A stretch of 64,000 nt of DNA from Burhinus oedicnemus (Eukaryota; Chordata; Aves; Charadriiformes; Burhinidae). A program made the translations under genes and the position numbers. How positions within the stretch are numbered: position 1 is the first letter of the stretch; every line of letters starts with the position of its first letter. The notes under the pieces were generated by a model. It was not told the DNA's origin. It was given only the letters and a program-made list of their open reading frames with translations, and did not search any database. The stretch covers positions 1,612,970 to 1,676,969 of the forward strand of contig VFFE01007488.1 in assembly GCA_008921705.1 (NCBI GenBank), given 5' to 3'. Positions 10,508 through 22,010 of the stretch are shown here, piece after piece.

Positions 10508-12892
10508 CCCATAGCGTGTATCTGTATTATTAATGTTTAAATAGAGCAAGAGCATATAAGCTGACTATGCATCTTATATAATACTAGGTAGCCAAATGTG
10601 TTTCTACTACATACACATTGGATGTGATAAAACACCACTGAGGTTCCCAATAAATGTACATACAATGCCTTGAACATACCTTGGATAGAGAGAACAAGAA
10701 ATGCTTGCACTGTAAAATAAAAAGAATTTTCAGGATAGGCTTTTGCTTCTAGATACATGCACTATAATAATGTTAGGAATATAAATAAAAAAATAAACAT
10801 TGAACCTTATTGTTGCTGTGCATAGTCTTAGAATCTGGAGAAAGGTCACTTACTGTAACAAAGATGTTCACGGTTTAAGATGTTTCCCTAATCAGCAGTT
10901 GCCCAGTGTACTGGATATTAAGCATTCCAGACATACCAGACACATAGCCTCATTTGGTCAGGAATTCACGTCTCTACCAAGCTTTATCATGTTTTCCCTT
11001 CTTGCTCATTGAACAATCTTCTTTTATGTTTCTGTGGGGCTTTTCAAGCATTCTTCCATGTACCCTAGCTTAAACATAATCTTCTGAGTTAGAAGCACTT
11101 CAGGCATAAAAAAAAAGACATGGTGAGGCAGGAGATCAGTTGCAATCAACCCATCCTTCCATGGAACTCCTGAGAGCATTGTGAAAATCTTTGCGTTTGG
11201 CTTTTAATTCCAATGTGCAGAAGTGTTTGATGTTAAGCTTGGAGGTGTAGTGAAAGTACCAAAATACTGTCACAGACTTGAATGCGCTTTTTTTTCCAAA
11301 AATGTCAAACCAAAAAGCCTCTGTTTGCAGAAGGACTGATCTCAATGAAGTGGGCACCTGAAAGCTCTATCACAGAGATCCAGGACCTGTATTTCTAAGG
11401 CAGCCCTGAAGCATGCAGACCCTTGAGCTGGGTGATTCAGGGTCCCTTTGCACAGCAGCCCTGCTTGGGGATGGAGAAAGGTGGTGGCTCCTCCTCAGCT
11501 ACTGGGTTGCAAGAGTGAAGCTGAGAAGAATCACATGAACTTTACTTAGAGAAGGTGCAGAAATCCTCCAAATGGCTTTCTTTTATCTGGAATAGAAATG
11601 GGAAGGTTGAGCTGTACCAGGCTTTTCCCGAGGATGCTCTTTGCAGGTACAGCCTCCATGATCAATGACTTCCTGGGCTCTGGTTTTTGCAGAGTTGGAG
11701 TGAAATCTAAAATATGCATCGTGTATGAAAAAGCAGATAGTAGCTTACGAAAATGAGTGTGAGAGGATAAGGGAGTGTGTAGGAAAACACATGGGTCTTG
11801 ACATTAGTTAGGTAAACAGAAAAATGGCAGACTGAAGGAGAATGGAAGCAAGCATACAGGACAAGTAAACCAACTATTTTTCCACTATAAAAAGATCTTA
11901 ATTTAGTCAAACTCAGGTCAAACTACAACAGAGTGAAATAATTTTAACATATTCAAGTTACACTTATCTTAAACAATCATGCAAGTATAAATTGAGTTAA
12001 CACTCCAGTATTTGAATTAATGAACTCTAACTATGGGTGATTTTTCGACCATTCAGTTTATGGTAATTGGGAATAAACAACAATTTTTAATATTTTAAAA
12101 TACACAAGAGGTTGTCTAAAATACACTACAACTAATTTCAGGCTTTTTTTTTTTTTTAAAGGCGGCAGTTAGCTTTTCTGTTCTGCATAGCTTGAAGGAT
12201 ATTTTAATGCCATTAGTCACCATAGTAAAATGTATTGCAGAGCTATACTCGGTTCTGGTGCAACCAAATAAAATTTTGAGTTGTTTTGCTTGTGTAAGGC
12301 CTGACAGGTTAGGTCCATTTTCTTCCCTGTACTTGAAGATAATGAACATTTATTTTGTCACCGAAGAAATTGTCATCGCCTATTATGCATAAAGGCATAA
12401 GGGAACTCAATGGTAAACAGTATTCTTGATTAATAAAATTTTAAATTCACTTGAGAAACACTGACTTAACAAGTAACAGCTGTTGCTGAAGAAACATGTT
12501 ATATCAATAGATTACCTTTACATTACAATATTATGAATTTACAGTTAAGCATCTACATTTCAGGTAGGACGGGTCCCCAGAAAGTAATTTCTCTTCAAAT
12601 ATAAATTAAGGATCACACAGTTTATATGATTTAAAAATAAATGCCTGACTTCAAGAAAGGATTTAAACAACTGCATGAATATGAAAGCGGTTCTTCAATA
12701 ATAGAAATGTGACACAGTAAAAAAAGAAGATTTAATAAACAAATTAATCTTGCTTATAATCATACTATATCAAACTTTCTGGACTTTTACTCATTTGCAT
12801 TTTTCAGGCTTTTTCAGTTTACTCGTGCCACTGAAATTTTAATAAGGCTGCCGAAGGTTACCCATTATACTTCACTTTAGTAAGCCAAAATT
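10508..12892. other. Unique sequence, no gene recognised
   Basis: Only short chance frames are present. A T14 run lies at 12144-12157. No interspersed repeat was recognised. Confidence 0.55.
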
Positions 12893-12914
12893 TAACACTT
12901 GAGTACAAGTGTTA
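12893..12914. repeat. Short perfect inverted repeat (9-bp arms, 4-base loop)
   Basis: TAACACTTG and CAAGTGTTA flank AGTA. The stem is too short for a microRNA precursor, and no T-run follows it. It may be a protein-binding palindrome or chance. Confidence 0.4.
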
Positions 12915-13278
12915 TCATATTTTACATATTCACAAACACTGCGAATGCACAGATGTTGGAAGAAACCTCTTTTTGACTGCTGGAAGTTGATGTATCAGCC
13001 TGTGTTCCACCAGCACACAATGGGGAAAGCCAATATGTTACTATGCAGACCTAAAATTTGAAGTATGCAGTTCCACACTTGTAGGCTCTGTTTGCTTTTA
13101 GTAGGAAAAAAAACCCCTAAGACCCCTAATGTGTCATTGAGTACCAAGGAAGGTATAAAGCTTCAGTGTAGGTCACTTGCACCTAGAATTGTGACAATTC
13201 TTTGTCAGTCTTAAAAGAAATTGTAATTTTGAACCACTGAGGCAAACTGAAATACCAAACAACCTGATCTCAGATGAG

Positions 13279-13340
13279 AATACAATATAATAAATACAAT
13301 ACAATATATAAATGTAATACAATACAATTAATATAATATT
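13279..13340. repeat. AT-rich microsatellite of AATAC-type units at a CR1 tail
   Basis: Irregular AATAC, AATATA and ATACA units adjoin the CR1 3' end that begins at 13341. Read on the CR1 sense strand, units such as ATTGTATT resemble the octamer repeat (ATTCTATG type) that ends CR1 elements. The tract may therefore be an expanded, mutated CR1 tail. Confidence 0.6.
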
Positions 13341-13548
13341 TTCAGTTGGAAGGGCCTTACAATGATCGTGTAGTCCAACTGCCTGACCAACTCAGGGCTG
13401 ACCAAAAGTTAAAGCATGTTATTAAGGGCGTTGTCCAAATGCCTCTGAAACACTGACAGGCTTGGGGCACTGACCACCTCTCAGGAAATCTGTTCCAGCG
13501 TTTGACCACTCTCTCAGTAAAGAAACGTTTTCTAATATCTAGTCTGAA
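13341..13548 (-). mobile_element. CR1 LINE 3'-end fragment
   Basis: The plus strand begins with GTTGGAAGGGCC and continues with the familiar antisense CR1 3' text. The minus strand encodes FRLDIRKRFFTERVVKRWNRF, the conserved end of the CR1 ORF2 protein, at about 13550-13485. A frameshift follows, and the rest of the C-terminus is lost to mutation. The copy is 5'-truncated at about 13548, as CR1 copies usually are. It is dead and cannot make protein. CR1 is the dominant LINE of birds and reptiles. The subfamily was not determined. Confidence 0.9.
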
Positions 13549-16500
13549 AATAAAATGTTTCATTATGATTGGTGTGGATTTTGCTACTTCTTGTAAGGAT
13601 GAAAGGATTTGTGGCACAAAATTTTACCTAAATGCTATCTGCAAGTTGGAAGAGAGTATTGCTGTGACATCTTGTAAACCGTGTCCTCAGGACACTCACC
13701 TGAGATGGAGGAGACCTATTCTGAGGTCCTCCTCTCCACAGGTGCTGCCTGAATTTTCTGCTTTGACTATCTTGTGAAATAGTCATAGGCTTAACAGGCT
13801 GGTTTTAAACCTTCTGGGCAAAACTACTCTGAGGGAGGTGCAGCAGCCATGTTCCTGTCCCTGAAGCAATGTATTCTTCTATTTAATGGAGTGAAAAGAA
13901 AATATCCTTTCCATTTCTTGCTTGGCACCAAAATATACATCCAGTTCTCAGCCCCTGAATCCAAAGGTTTTAAAAATTTAAGAAATGTCGAGATGAACTG
14001 TTCTGACATAGGAATGTGGGTTTTTGTTTGCTTTTGGTAGCAACTATTAATTAAACACGACTCTCATTTGTGTGTGGCTCAGACCCAGAAAAATGATAAA
14101 TTCCTTTTTTCCAAAATATAAATAAATTACCCTGTTCTATTTGTATCTTACAGGTTGGAATTGCCAAGATCTTCTCTAAATGTGATAAACTGGCTAATAA
14201 TAGAATTCAGTTAAATACAGTTCATTCTTCCTGTGCCTGTCTTTCTTGAAATAGAGATGGTCTGCTCCCCGTTTCCTGACTGCTGAAGATGGGCTGTTTC
14301 TGCTACAAGCCTTGCATTCTTTAAAGTAGGATTACTGCAGTGCTGAAATGTAAGTGGTGTAAAACAAAGTATATTGTGATCAGGTTTCAATCTGAAAATG
14401 TTCAATGCATTAGGAATTTTTCAAACCAATCCAAGTTTTATGAGGATTTTTTGTTGTTGTTTTGGTCTTTGGCACTCAAAAATATGGAAGATTATTTGTT
14501 CCATCTATCACATTAAATGCCTGTGTCCTGTGTTCATCTCTGAAAGAAATAGATTGTGAACAGTTTCCTTTGAACAGGAAAAATGTCTGTGGACCCTGAT
14601 CATCCATATATCACTCTTCTGCATGATGCTTTGCAAATGAAACTGTACTGCTATTAGCAAACAATTTAATCTGATTCTGCAAGGAATCTTGGAGGACATT
14701 AAATGCAGTTGAAGAGAGGAAAACAGCTTCTTTAAACTTCTAGTCAGTTTATAAAAACTTGGCAAATCCTTTGAAATGTCAGTAGTCCAGCTTAATGCTG
14801 CATGAACACCCAAGGTTGCATAAGTGATAAAACTCGACGAATTTTAATCCAAGTCAAGCACTATGCATGGAAGCCTTTTTTTTACACCTGAGACTTTTTC
14901 CAGTGAAATACTTCATTATAATGAAAAATTAATGCTTTTAAAGATGAATCTGAGGGAACAGAGAGGTGAAGATACATTTTTATTGCAAGCTGGTCTGTTT
15001 ATAAAGCATGTTGTTAGTGAAGTAGTAGCTTGAGTGTACAGCATATTCAGACACCATCAATCAGCTAATTAATTATTAGACACATTTCATGTTACCTTTC
15101 AGATTTCTTTTTTTTAATTTTTCTTTTGCTTTCTTTGGGTCATAAAATTGGCAGAGCATTTTGTTTATTCACATTTTAGCAACAGATTTGGATTTCAGAA
15201 GGCAACTTCTCATCTCTATTTTTATCTTTCACAGGGCGTTGGTTCCTTCTGGGGGATGGGATCCAAAGCTTCTTCCAGCTGAAATCTTTCCTGGATGATT
15301 GTACTCCTATTCTTGTGCAGTTGATCTTCAGCACCATATGAAAAAAATAAGTTATTAACCTTGTGGTAATCACTTTTTTCCTCCCCCCCAGGCATCTTCC
15401 ACATATTACCTTTGACTGAATTTTAAATTGTGATCACATTTTGGCAAGATAAGGTTACTTGATGGCAGTCTATTTAATAAGCTACCGGAGACAATTTTAC
15501 TCCTTCAACTTATTTCATTATTGCATGAATTATTTAATAGAAGCTATATTTTCTGTTGGTTTACAACAATAATTCTACTATATTGACATTTTCTGATTCT
15601 TAAATGCTCTGTCTTGTTACTCAATGTTCTTTGAAGATAGCGTATTTGTATGGAACATACCATGTAAACCTGTGTGCAGATACAGGTGATTGTTACCTTC
15701 AGATCTTTTCAGTCTGAGATTGAGGTTATGACAGAACCATTTCTATGTTCAGGGAACTTTGATCATTCCTTCATCTAGCTCAAAGAGTATTTTTTTGTGC
15801 TTTTATCTATGCTTGAAAGTTTTGAAGCCCTCGTATTTGTGAAGTATACGATCTTTTCACATTTTGGGGGGGAACTGCTGTGTGTTATACTGCCACCGGA
15901 ATGGTATAAGTGGTCTTTTGCAAGCATAAGGTGTATTTCTGTGCTGTGAGATTTTCTTGTAACAGGTAAATAGGCAGACAGGCCCAAAACCTCAGCCAGC
16001 TGCAGAAGGATATTAAAACCTCTTTCAAAAACTAATTTGGCCTGCTATGTCAAGTTTTTACAACGCTGACAGCCTATGCAAGGCAGAGGAAGATGATACT
16101 TAGATATAATTACTGATTTTCTGAGATATGGCCCATGATCTCCCACAACCTTTGGACTTTATGCAGATTTGACAATATTACTTCATTTACCTGAAAATGA
16201 TGCACTCCTAACTACACCTCTGCTATATTTCCCATCGCACTTGTTGCACCTAATTTAGCTCCTCTTCCCTCTGCCATAATTAAAAGCAGCTGGAATGTGC
16301 ATTTGCCTCTGTGGATTTGAAACAACATTGTGCGTCTTGCTTAATGCAGGGAAAAAGCTAAAGCAGCATAGAGAGAGTAGTACATGCTGAGTGAAAGCTC
16401 ATGAAATCAAAACCGGCAATTGGGTATCTCTGGCTGATTGAAAGGTCCCAGGGAATGATCTATCATCTTGGATTAGATTGCACCTGGAGACAAAGTCAGG

Positions 16501-17043
16501 GGCCCAGTTACTCTGATTTCCAAGGCTGCCTCTATTTCTAACCTTAGTGATTACATCACACTTACTTGCTGACTTACTGTTGTGTCATAACTGCCTCACC
16601 CAAAGTAATGAGCAGTAAGCTGTTGGGCAGCAGACTGGAAAATATGAAGAAAAAATTGGGGAAAAAAGGGGAAGTGGGTAAAAGATGATTCAAGGAATAA
16701 GGAGAACACCAAAAGCAGAAACAAAAACTGCAAGTAAAAGCCAGAAGTATTTAACTGAGAGATGGAACATCAATTGAACAGGACTGTGGTTAGGTAGGCT
16801 GTTAGGTGACTGAATGGTCTGCGCCTGTTTTAAACATACCATTTATCAATGAGAGAACCATAGCCGGCAAGGGACTTGGAGAAAGGAGAAAACATGGCTG
16901 GGGAAACTTCAGGTTGCCTTGAGACACTTTACCAGTGAATAAGAATTCTTAGTTTTCTATCTTGTTTCGACATGCTACAGCACTTCAGATGTGATTTGGA
17001 TGAGTGCACAGCACGACTAAGTTATATCAGGGCATGGGAGTGA
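13549..17043. other. Unique sequence, no gene recognised
   Basis: A minus-strand donor match CAG|GTGAGT lies at 13700/13699, but the block before it is closed in all frames from the nearest acceptor. Sequence around 16200-16560 has mixed, non-repetitive composition suggestive of conserved non-coding DNA. Other frames are short. Confidence 0.45.
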
Positions 17044-17081
17044 AAATTATACCTCTTTGTGAGAGAAAGGAGGTATAATTT
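17044..17081. repeat. Perfect inverted repeat, 12-bp arms
   Basis: AAATTATACCTC at 17044-17055 is the exact reverse complement of GAGGTATAATTT at 17070-17081. Three more T-A pairs can form past a one-base bulge, leaving a loop of about 7-8 bases. The whole hairpin of 38 bases is shorter than a microRNA precursor. Confidence 0.6.
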
Positions 17082-17645
17082 GATTGTTGAAGGGAAATTT
17101 CTCAAAGCTGAATTGCAGGAGGTAGCAGCTTTAAAATCTGCTGGAACTGTTTGGAGAAGCCAGTGGTATATTTTAGCAGTCTAAAGTAGCTGTACAAGAG
17201 ATGTTTTATTACTTCTTTTGAGACATCTCCTTTGCACTTTACATTTCTATTTCATACTCTTTGCTAGACAGGACTTGAAAAGAATTGTGAGTACTTCTTG
17301 GTAGTAGAGCTGCCCTTTGAGGGAAAAAAAAAGCTTATGAGGTTAAAGCTGGAACCTGACGAAAAAACGCTTTTTAGAAGAGGTGTTCCCAATTCTGATT
17401 TGAATTGCACCAAAGATATATGGCAAATTTATTTATATGTCAGTTCAAGACCTTTAAAACAGAAGTAGTTTCTTCCATAATGCAAAAACCGAAATAGTTT
17501 TGTTCCCAGAAAGGAGGTAATAGAATGGTGGAAGAAATGAGATTGCTCATGGGAGGCTTGTTACCTAGAATAACATGATGATGGGTGGTAGGAAGAATTA
17601 ATGACAGAAACAGTTATAGGACAGCTTTGAGATAGAAGACTGAAC

Positions 17646-17660
17646 TTTTTTTTTTTTTTT
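17646..17660 (+). repeat. T15 homopolymer
   Basis: An uninterrupted run of 15 Ts. No polyadenylation signal was recognised on the minus strand next to it, so a retrocopy tail is not supported. Confidence 0.8.
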
Positions 17661-18108
17661 ACGTAAAGAATGGCCATTTAGTGTTTTAAAAATATCTGTA
17701 ATTTGCTCAACATCTAAGTCAAATATATTTCATTTTGATGGATTTTCAGCTGTCCAAATAAAGCACTGGAATTAAAAACAAGCAGAAAGTTATCAAATGT
17801 TTTCATAAACAATATTAAGGAAAAATCTGAGTTTGCTGGATGTGGTTGATATCTTCTTATTCTTTTACACTCGTTAGCCCTAACATGCTTCACAGAGCAC
17901 ACACGCACTAAAAAATGGTGCAGTTTTAGCCTCTGTTTTATTTCTGAGGCGCCCTCAGAACAGCTGATCATACTCTTAAAATGCCATCTTTCTTGACTTC
18001 TTGAAACTCTCATGGTTGCTCTCTTATCTCTCAAAGATCTGTCTCCCAAAGAGCTGCCAAAAGGGATGCTTATTCATCCCTTGATTGGTTCTTCTCTCTT
18101 TGTTACAG

Positions 18109-18178
18109 AAAACGAAGCTGATTCCCTTGTCTGTCATCTTTTTGTGTCCTTGCACTGGTGCTGCCTTAAATTCAGACA
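18109..18178 (+). other. Exon-like block with good splice signals
   Basis: The acceptor tract TTCTTCTCTCTTTGTTACAG ends at 18108, and the donor ACA|GTAAGT follows at 18178/18179. One 23-codon frame is open (KTKLIPLSVIFLCPCTGAAL and on). Its trailing base can pair in phase with the block at 18738. No family was recognised, and chance is possible. Confidence 0.15.
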
Positions 18179-18737
18179 GTAAGTCTTTCGGACCAGAGTC
18201 CATCTTTTCACCTGTTTGTGGGCAGGGCCTCACTGCCTGGGAGACTGGTCCTACACTAGTTTTCCTAGGCGCTTTGGTAATGCAATGAAATAACAACATT
18301 CAAAAGTCTAAGGTCTTTTCCAGTCCACAGGGAAGGGAAATGAATACAAATGAGTAAATGATCAGCTGAAAATAAGACAACCATCCTGTCCAGGTTTGAG
18401 GAACAAGGAAGTGACAAAAGATGTATTGACTTTGTAATCACGAGTAGAATCAGGTGAAAACACTGCCTTTGGAATATATTGTAGACTATAACTCTTTACT
18501 GACTTCATCTTTATATATGCCTTAGAAGGCTCTAACTGTTTGCTACTCAACTAAATTTTTACAATAAAGAAGATGATGCAATATATAGAAATGCTTCCAA
18601 AAATCCTGTTATTTTTTAGTTGAAACATTTTCACCTCTACTGAAAAGTAGAATACAGAGATATCCCAGTTTTCCTAAAGCTGTACCTTCCCCCTTTTTTT
18701 TTTTTTGCTTTTGATTTTTCTTCTTTCCCTTCCCCAG

Positions 18738-18777
18738 GACTTACACAAGGCTGTATCAGAGGAATTATGTTTACAGG
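18738..18777 (+). other. Short exon-like block with a very strong acceptor
   Basis: A near-continuous pyrimidine tract of more than 40 bases (18690-18735) ends in CCCCAG at 18737. A donor-like CAGG|GTAAGG follows 40 bases later. Frames are open (one reads DLHKAVSEELCLQ). The tract may simply be a T-rich repeat. Transcript evidence is needed. Confidence 0.15.
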
Positions 18778-21281
18778 GTAAGGCATTCTGCTTTGTGGAT
18801 TTTGCTCTACGGGACATTTTCAGGATCAATGACTTGCTCAAGAGAGTTTGTGTGCATATTTACGAAGTCTTGTCCTTTCTGCTGCTGCAACCCAGATGCT
18901 GAACATGCTCTACAAAGAAAAGAAATGCAAGCCTCAAGTACAAATGAAGGCTCACTCTAGTTGGAGCAGCCTGATGTTGGAAACAGGTTACCAAATCAGT
19001 CATGCAACTGAATGTGCCACCTTTTCTCTAACAAAATATCATTGTGGAATTAGACTAGTGAATCCTTGACTGACAGAAAAAAGTATGAGCCAAGACGATT
19101 AATTAAGTAGTCGATAGCAAACTCATTCCAAATGTTTGCAATAAGCAATATGACTGAGTACGTAGAAGCAGCACTGCATTTAAACCCCAGATACTTATCA
19201 ATACTGGTAGGGAGCACTCCAAGAAATTGGATGTTGTTTGTAGCGGATCATTTCAGCAGTGATTCATCAAATGCTATCGCATATATCTGACAGAACTCAA
19301 AACTGGCAAATGTTCTAATGGAACATAATAACAACGATGAGTCGTACATTTGTAGCACTTACTAAAAAGAATTCCAGGATTGACAAATTGGAGTGGCAAT
19401 GTTGGCAGACCTAAAATGAAGCATTTGTACAGTATATACAGTACTCAGAGATGTGGAATAGATTCCAATATGAAATGCAGAGAGGTTTCTTAACATCTTT
19501 CTGAAGCTTCATGCCAAGATGGCGCCTGATTTTCATCCTGTCACTCACAAACCCCTTTGCATCTGTTGTTTCAACGTGTGAACAGCGACCCGGTTCAAGC
19601 TGCTGCTAAAACTTGAGCATTAATTAATAAGGGCGAAGCTGGCTGATGGATAATTAAGAACAGAGTAGGAAATTCTGGACAATGTATTGCAAAACTGCAC
19701 TTGGAAGAAAGATGTAAAGTGGTTTAAGAAAAATAAAGCCATTTTGAAATGAGATATTTAGGGAGAAGTAGTTGCAGAGAGTATCACACATTTACATCAG
19801 CATGGAAGGCTCCAACTTTTCACCTTCCTAGGAACCTTTACCGTAATCATCCCAGTGGCTGGACTGGCCTTGTACTTGACTCAGAGTTGCATCTCTGCTC
19901 TCAAGAGCACATAACCAAAAGCAGGTTTTAAAGGGCTCTAGCTCATCGGTGCTACTTATAGTTGCAGGTCTACAACAGATGTAACTGCTAAAATGTCTCT
20001 TCATGTGAATAACCTTATTGTGGAATTAACAGAGGGATTACCTTACGCCAGTATGCCCTCAGCTGAATCTTATGCTTGTATTGCAGGAAAGTCCCCTTTC
20101 ATCACCAAGAATTGCTTGAGGCACAAGTCCTGCACCATTTCTACGTGGGCCTTTTGTCTGGAACTTGTCTTAAATTTTAAATCCAATACATTTATGATTT
20201 ATTTCTCTGTGATGTCTTCTAAGAAGACACATTACGTTGTGTTAATCCATTGTCCTTTGCTGTCTTGTGTGTATTAAAAAATTTTCATTGAAATTGTTAT
20301 CTATTTTTTACCTTCTCTTTTCTTATTTCTCTATGGCGGAACACAATAGGACAGTAATCCAAATCAGAGCTTTCCACAAACTAAATGCAGTCTCATATGT
20401 AGCGCTACAGAAAACATTTTGTAATTTTGAATGTCCCTGGAGATTCTTTTTATCTACCGTTTACTTCACTTTAAAATACAGTTTCACCAATACGATTATC
20501 TGACTTTTTTTAACAGTTGAGGTGATCAAGTTAAGTGAAAAAATTGTAGCTATACACACACACAAATTAGTTTACACTCATCCAGGTTTTGACTGACATG
20601 TAAAATCATGTTAAGTAATGATTTTATTCAAAGGTACTCACCACAGCTAAACTACTAGCCACAAATCGCTAGGAAATAATCCCAAGCATTTTTTGGGTAA
20701 TAGCCATTAGTTTACACTGTTACACAGCTACTGAAACACATGAAGGCACAATTATCAGAAGGTGTGAGAAGGGCTCTGGGATTATGAGCAAATCAGCCAT
20801 ATTTAATTGGCCATGTGACACCAAGACAGGTACACTGCCAGAAAGCAGGATTTTCTGAGAAACAGCCCTATGTACTGCAACAGCTTCTTCTTAAACCATT
20901 GCTGCTGCTTCTTTCATAGATCTCAGGTCCTAAAGAAGAAGGAAAACAAGATCTGAACACATTCATCATGAATCCTCCAATTAAACTCAGCAAGTCCATT
21001 TATGGTGTATGCCTTGGTCAGTGTCACACACAGATGTCCACACAGGCAGTTATACACACACTATAAAAACGTATTTCAGGAGTGAAAGAAATAAAGATGC
21101 TATCAGAAATAAAGATGTTGCATGCCTGAACAGAATGACTGGCTACATACTTTTATTTTCTTTACTTACTTTCTTCTAAGCCCTAGCACTCCAGTTTTAA
21201 ACTTCACTTTTAACAAAGATGCCTTGGTGATCATTAAATATTGAATCCATTCTGCAAGGAGGACGGCTTCTCCTTCTGCAG
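18778..21281. other. Unique sequence, one YY1-like site, no gene recognised
   Basis: CAAGATGGCGCC at 19515-19526 is close to the YY1 core AAGATGGCG, and the surrounding 19500-19720 has a conserved-element look (TAATTAAT, TTTGCAT). A small tandem repeat of AGAAATAAAGATG lies at 21087-21121. Open frames are short and unremarkable. Confidence 0.45.
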
Positions 21282-21402
21282 AGGATGAGATCTGGCAGAG
21301 CTAATTCTGCCAGTCACATCAGTGTGATCTTCCTCAGGCATTCCTGCGATCTTCCACTGTGGAAACACATAATTTTGCATTTGAGTGCCCCATTCCCAAA
21401 AG
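21282..21402 (+). other. Exon-like block ending in a consensus donor
   Basis: The acceptor TTCTCCTTCTGCAG ends at 21281. The donor AAG|GTGAGT at 21402/21403 matches the consensus exactly. One 40-codon frame is open over all 121 bases. The next good acceptor (TTTCTTTTGTGTAG at 21507) would put a stop straight after the junction, so if it is transcribed it is more likely part of a non-coding RNA. Confidence 0.2.
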
Positions 21403-21507
21403 GTGAGTGAAACATGGTTTTTTATTCTGTTTATCTATCTGAGAAAATACAATTGTTATTACACTTCCACATTTTTCAGGTAAGTACTATGGCTTTCTTT
21501 TGTGTAG

Positions 21508-22010
21508 CTTAGTACTTGCCCTTGGGTCGAGGCAGCTGGGTGATATTTTGGCCACAGGTGCTGGGTTCTGGCCGAACTCAGCAGAAGCAAAGAGCCAGGA
21601 GCGGCTGCCTTCTCAGAGACAGAGGAAAAAATCCCACCTATCTGAGAGACAGAGACTCTGGTTCGCAGGAGGGGCTGGATTTTCCCTCTGGTGACAGGCA
21701 GAGGCTCTGGGGTCACCACTCCCTCCGTAACCTTGCCACGGGCGAGCAGCAGAGACTTGGCTCAGCAAGGTGCAGTGGGCCCTAAAGTCAGGCTGGCAGA
21801 GGAGCAGACCTGGAGCCTGCTGCTTCGCACAGCCTGCAGAAACGCAGCGGGAGAAGGGGTTCCTGCTGAGCTCCTCCAGGCACCCTGCGTGAAAGCCCCC
21901 CCGCAAGGAGGGACAGAATCATCGAAGCACGGTGGCTCAGCATCCTGCCTCAGTGCTCTGGCCAGGGGTGCCTTGCTCGTATCAAAACAGATCACTCTTT
22001 CCAAGGTTTG
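21508..22010. other. GC-richer block of about 500 bp in AT-rich surroundings
   Basis: This stretch is visibly richer in G and C, with scattered CpG, than the sequence on either side. It carries overlapping open frames on both strands, which is what low stop density in GC-rich DNA produces. No protein family was recognised in any frame. It could be an unmethylated regulatory island, an exon of a non-coding transcript, or an old GC-rich insertion. Confidence 0.4.

Noticed and set aside
13549..13850. Extension of the CR1 copy upstream, with a perfect minus-strand donor CAG|GTGAGT
   Set aside because: I could not match this stretch to CR1, and the block before the donor is closed in all frames.
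12893..17081. Inverted repeats as microRNA precursors
   Set aside because: Stems of 9 and 12 bp with hairpins of 22 and 38 bases are too short.
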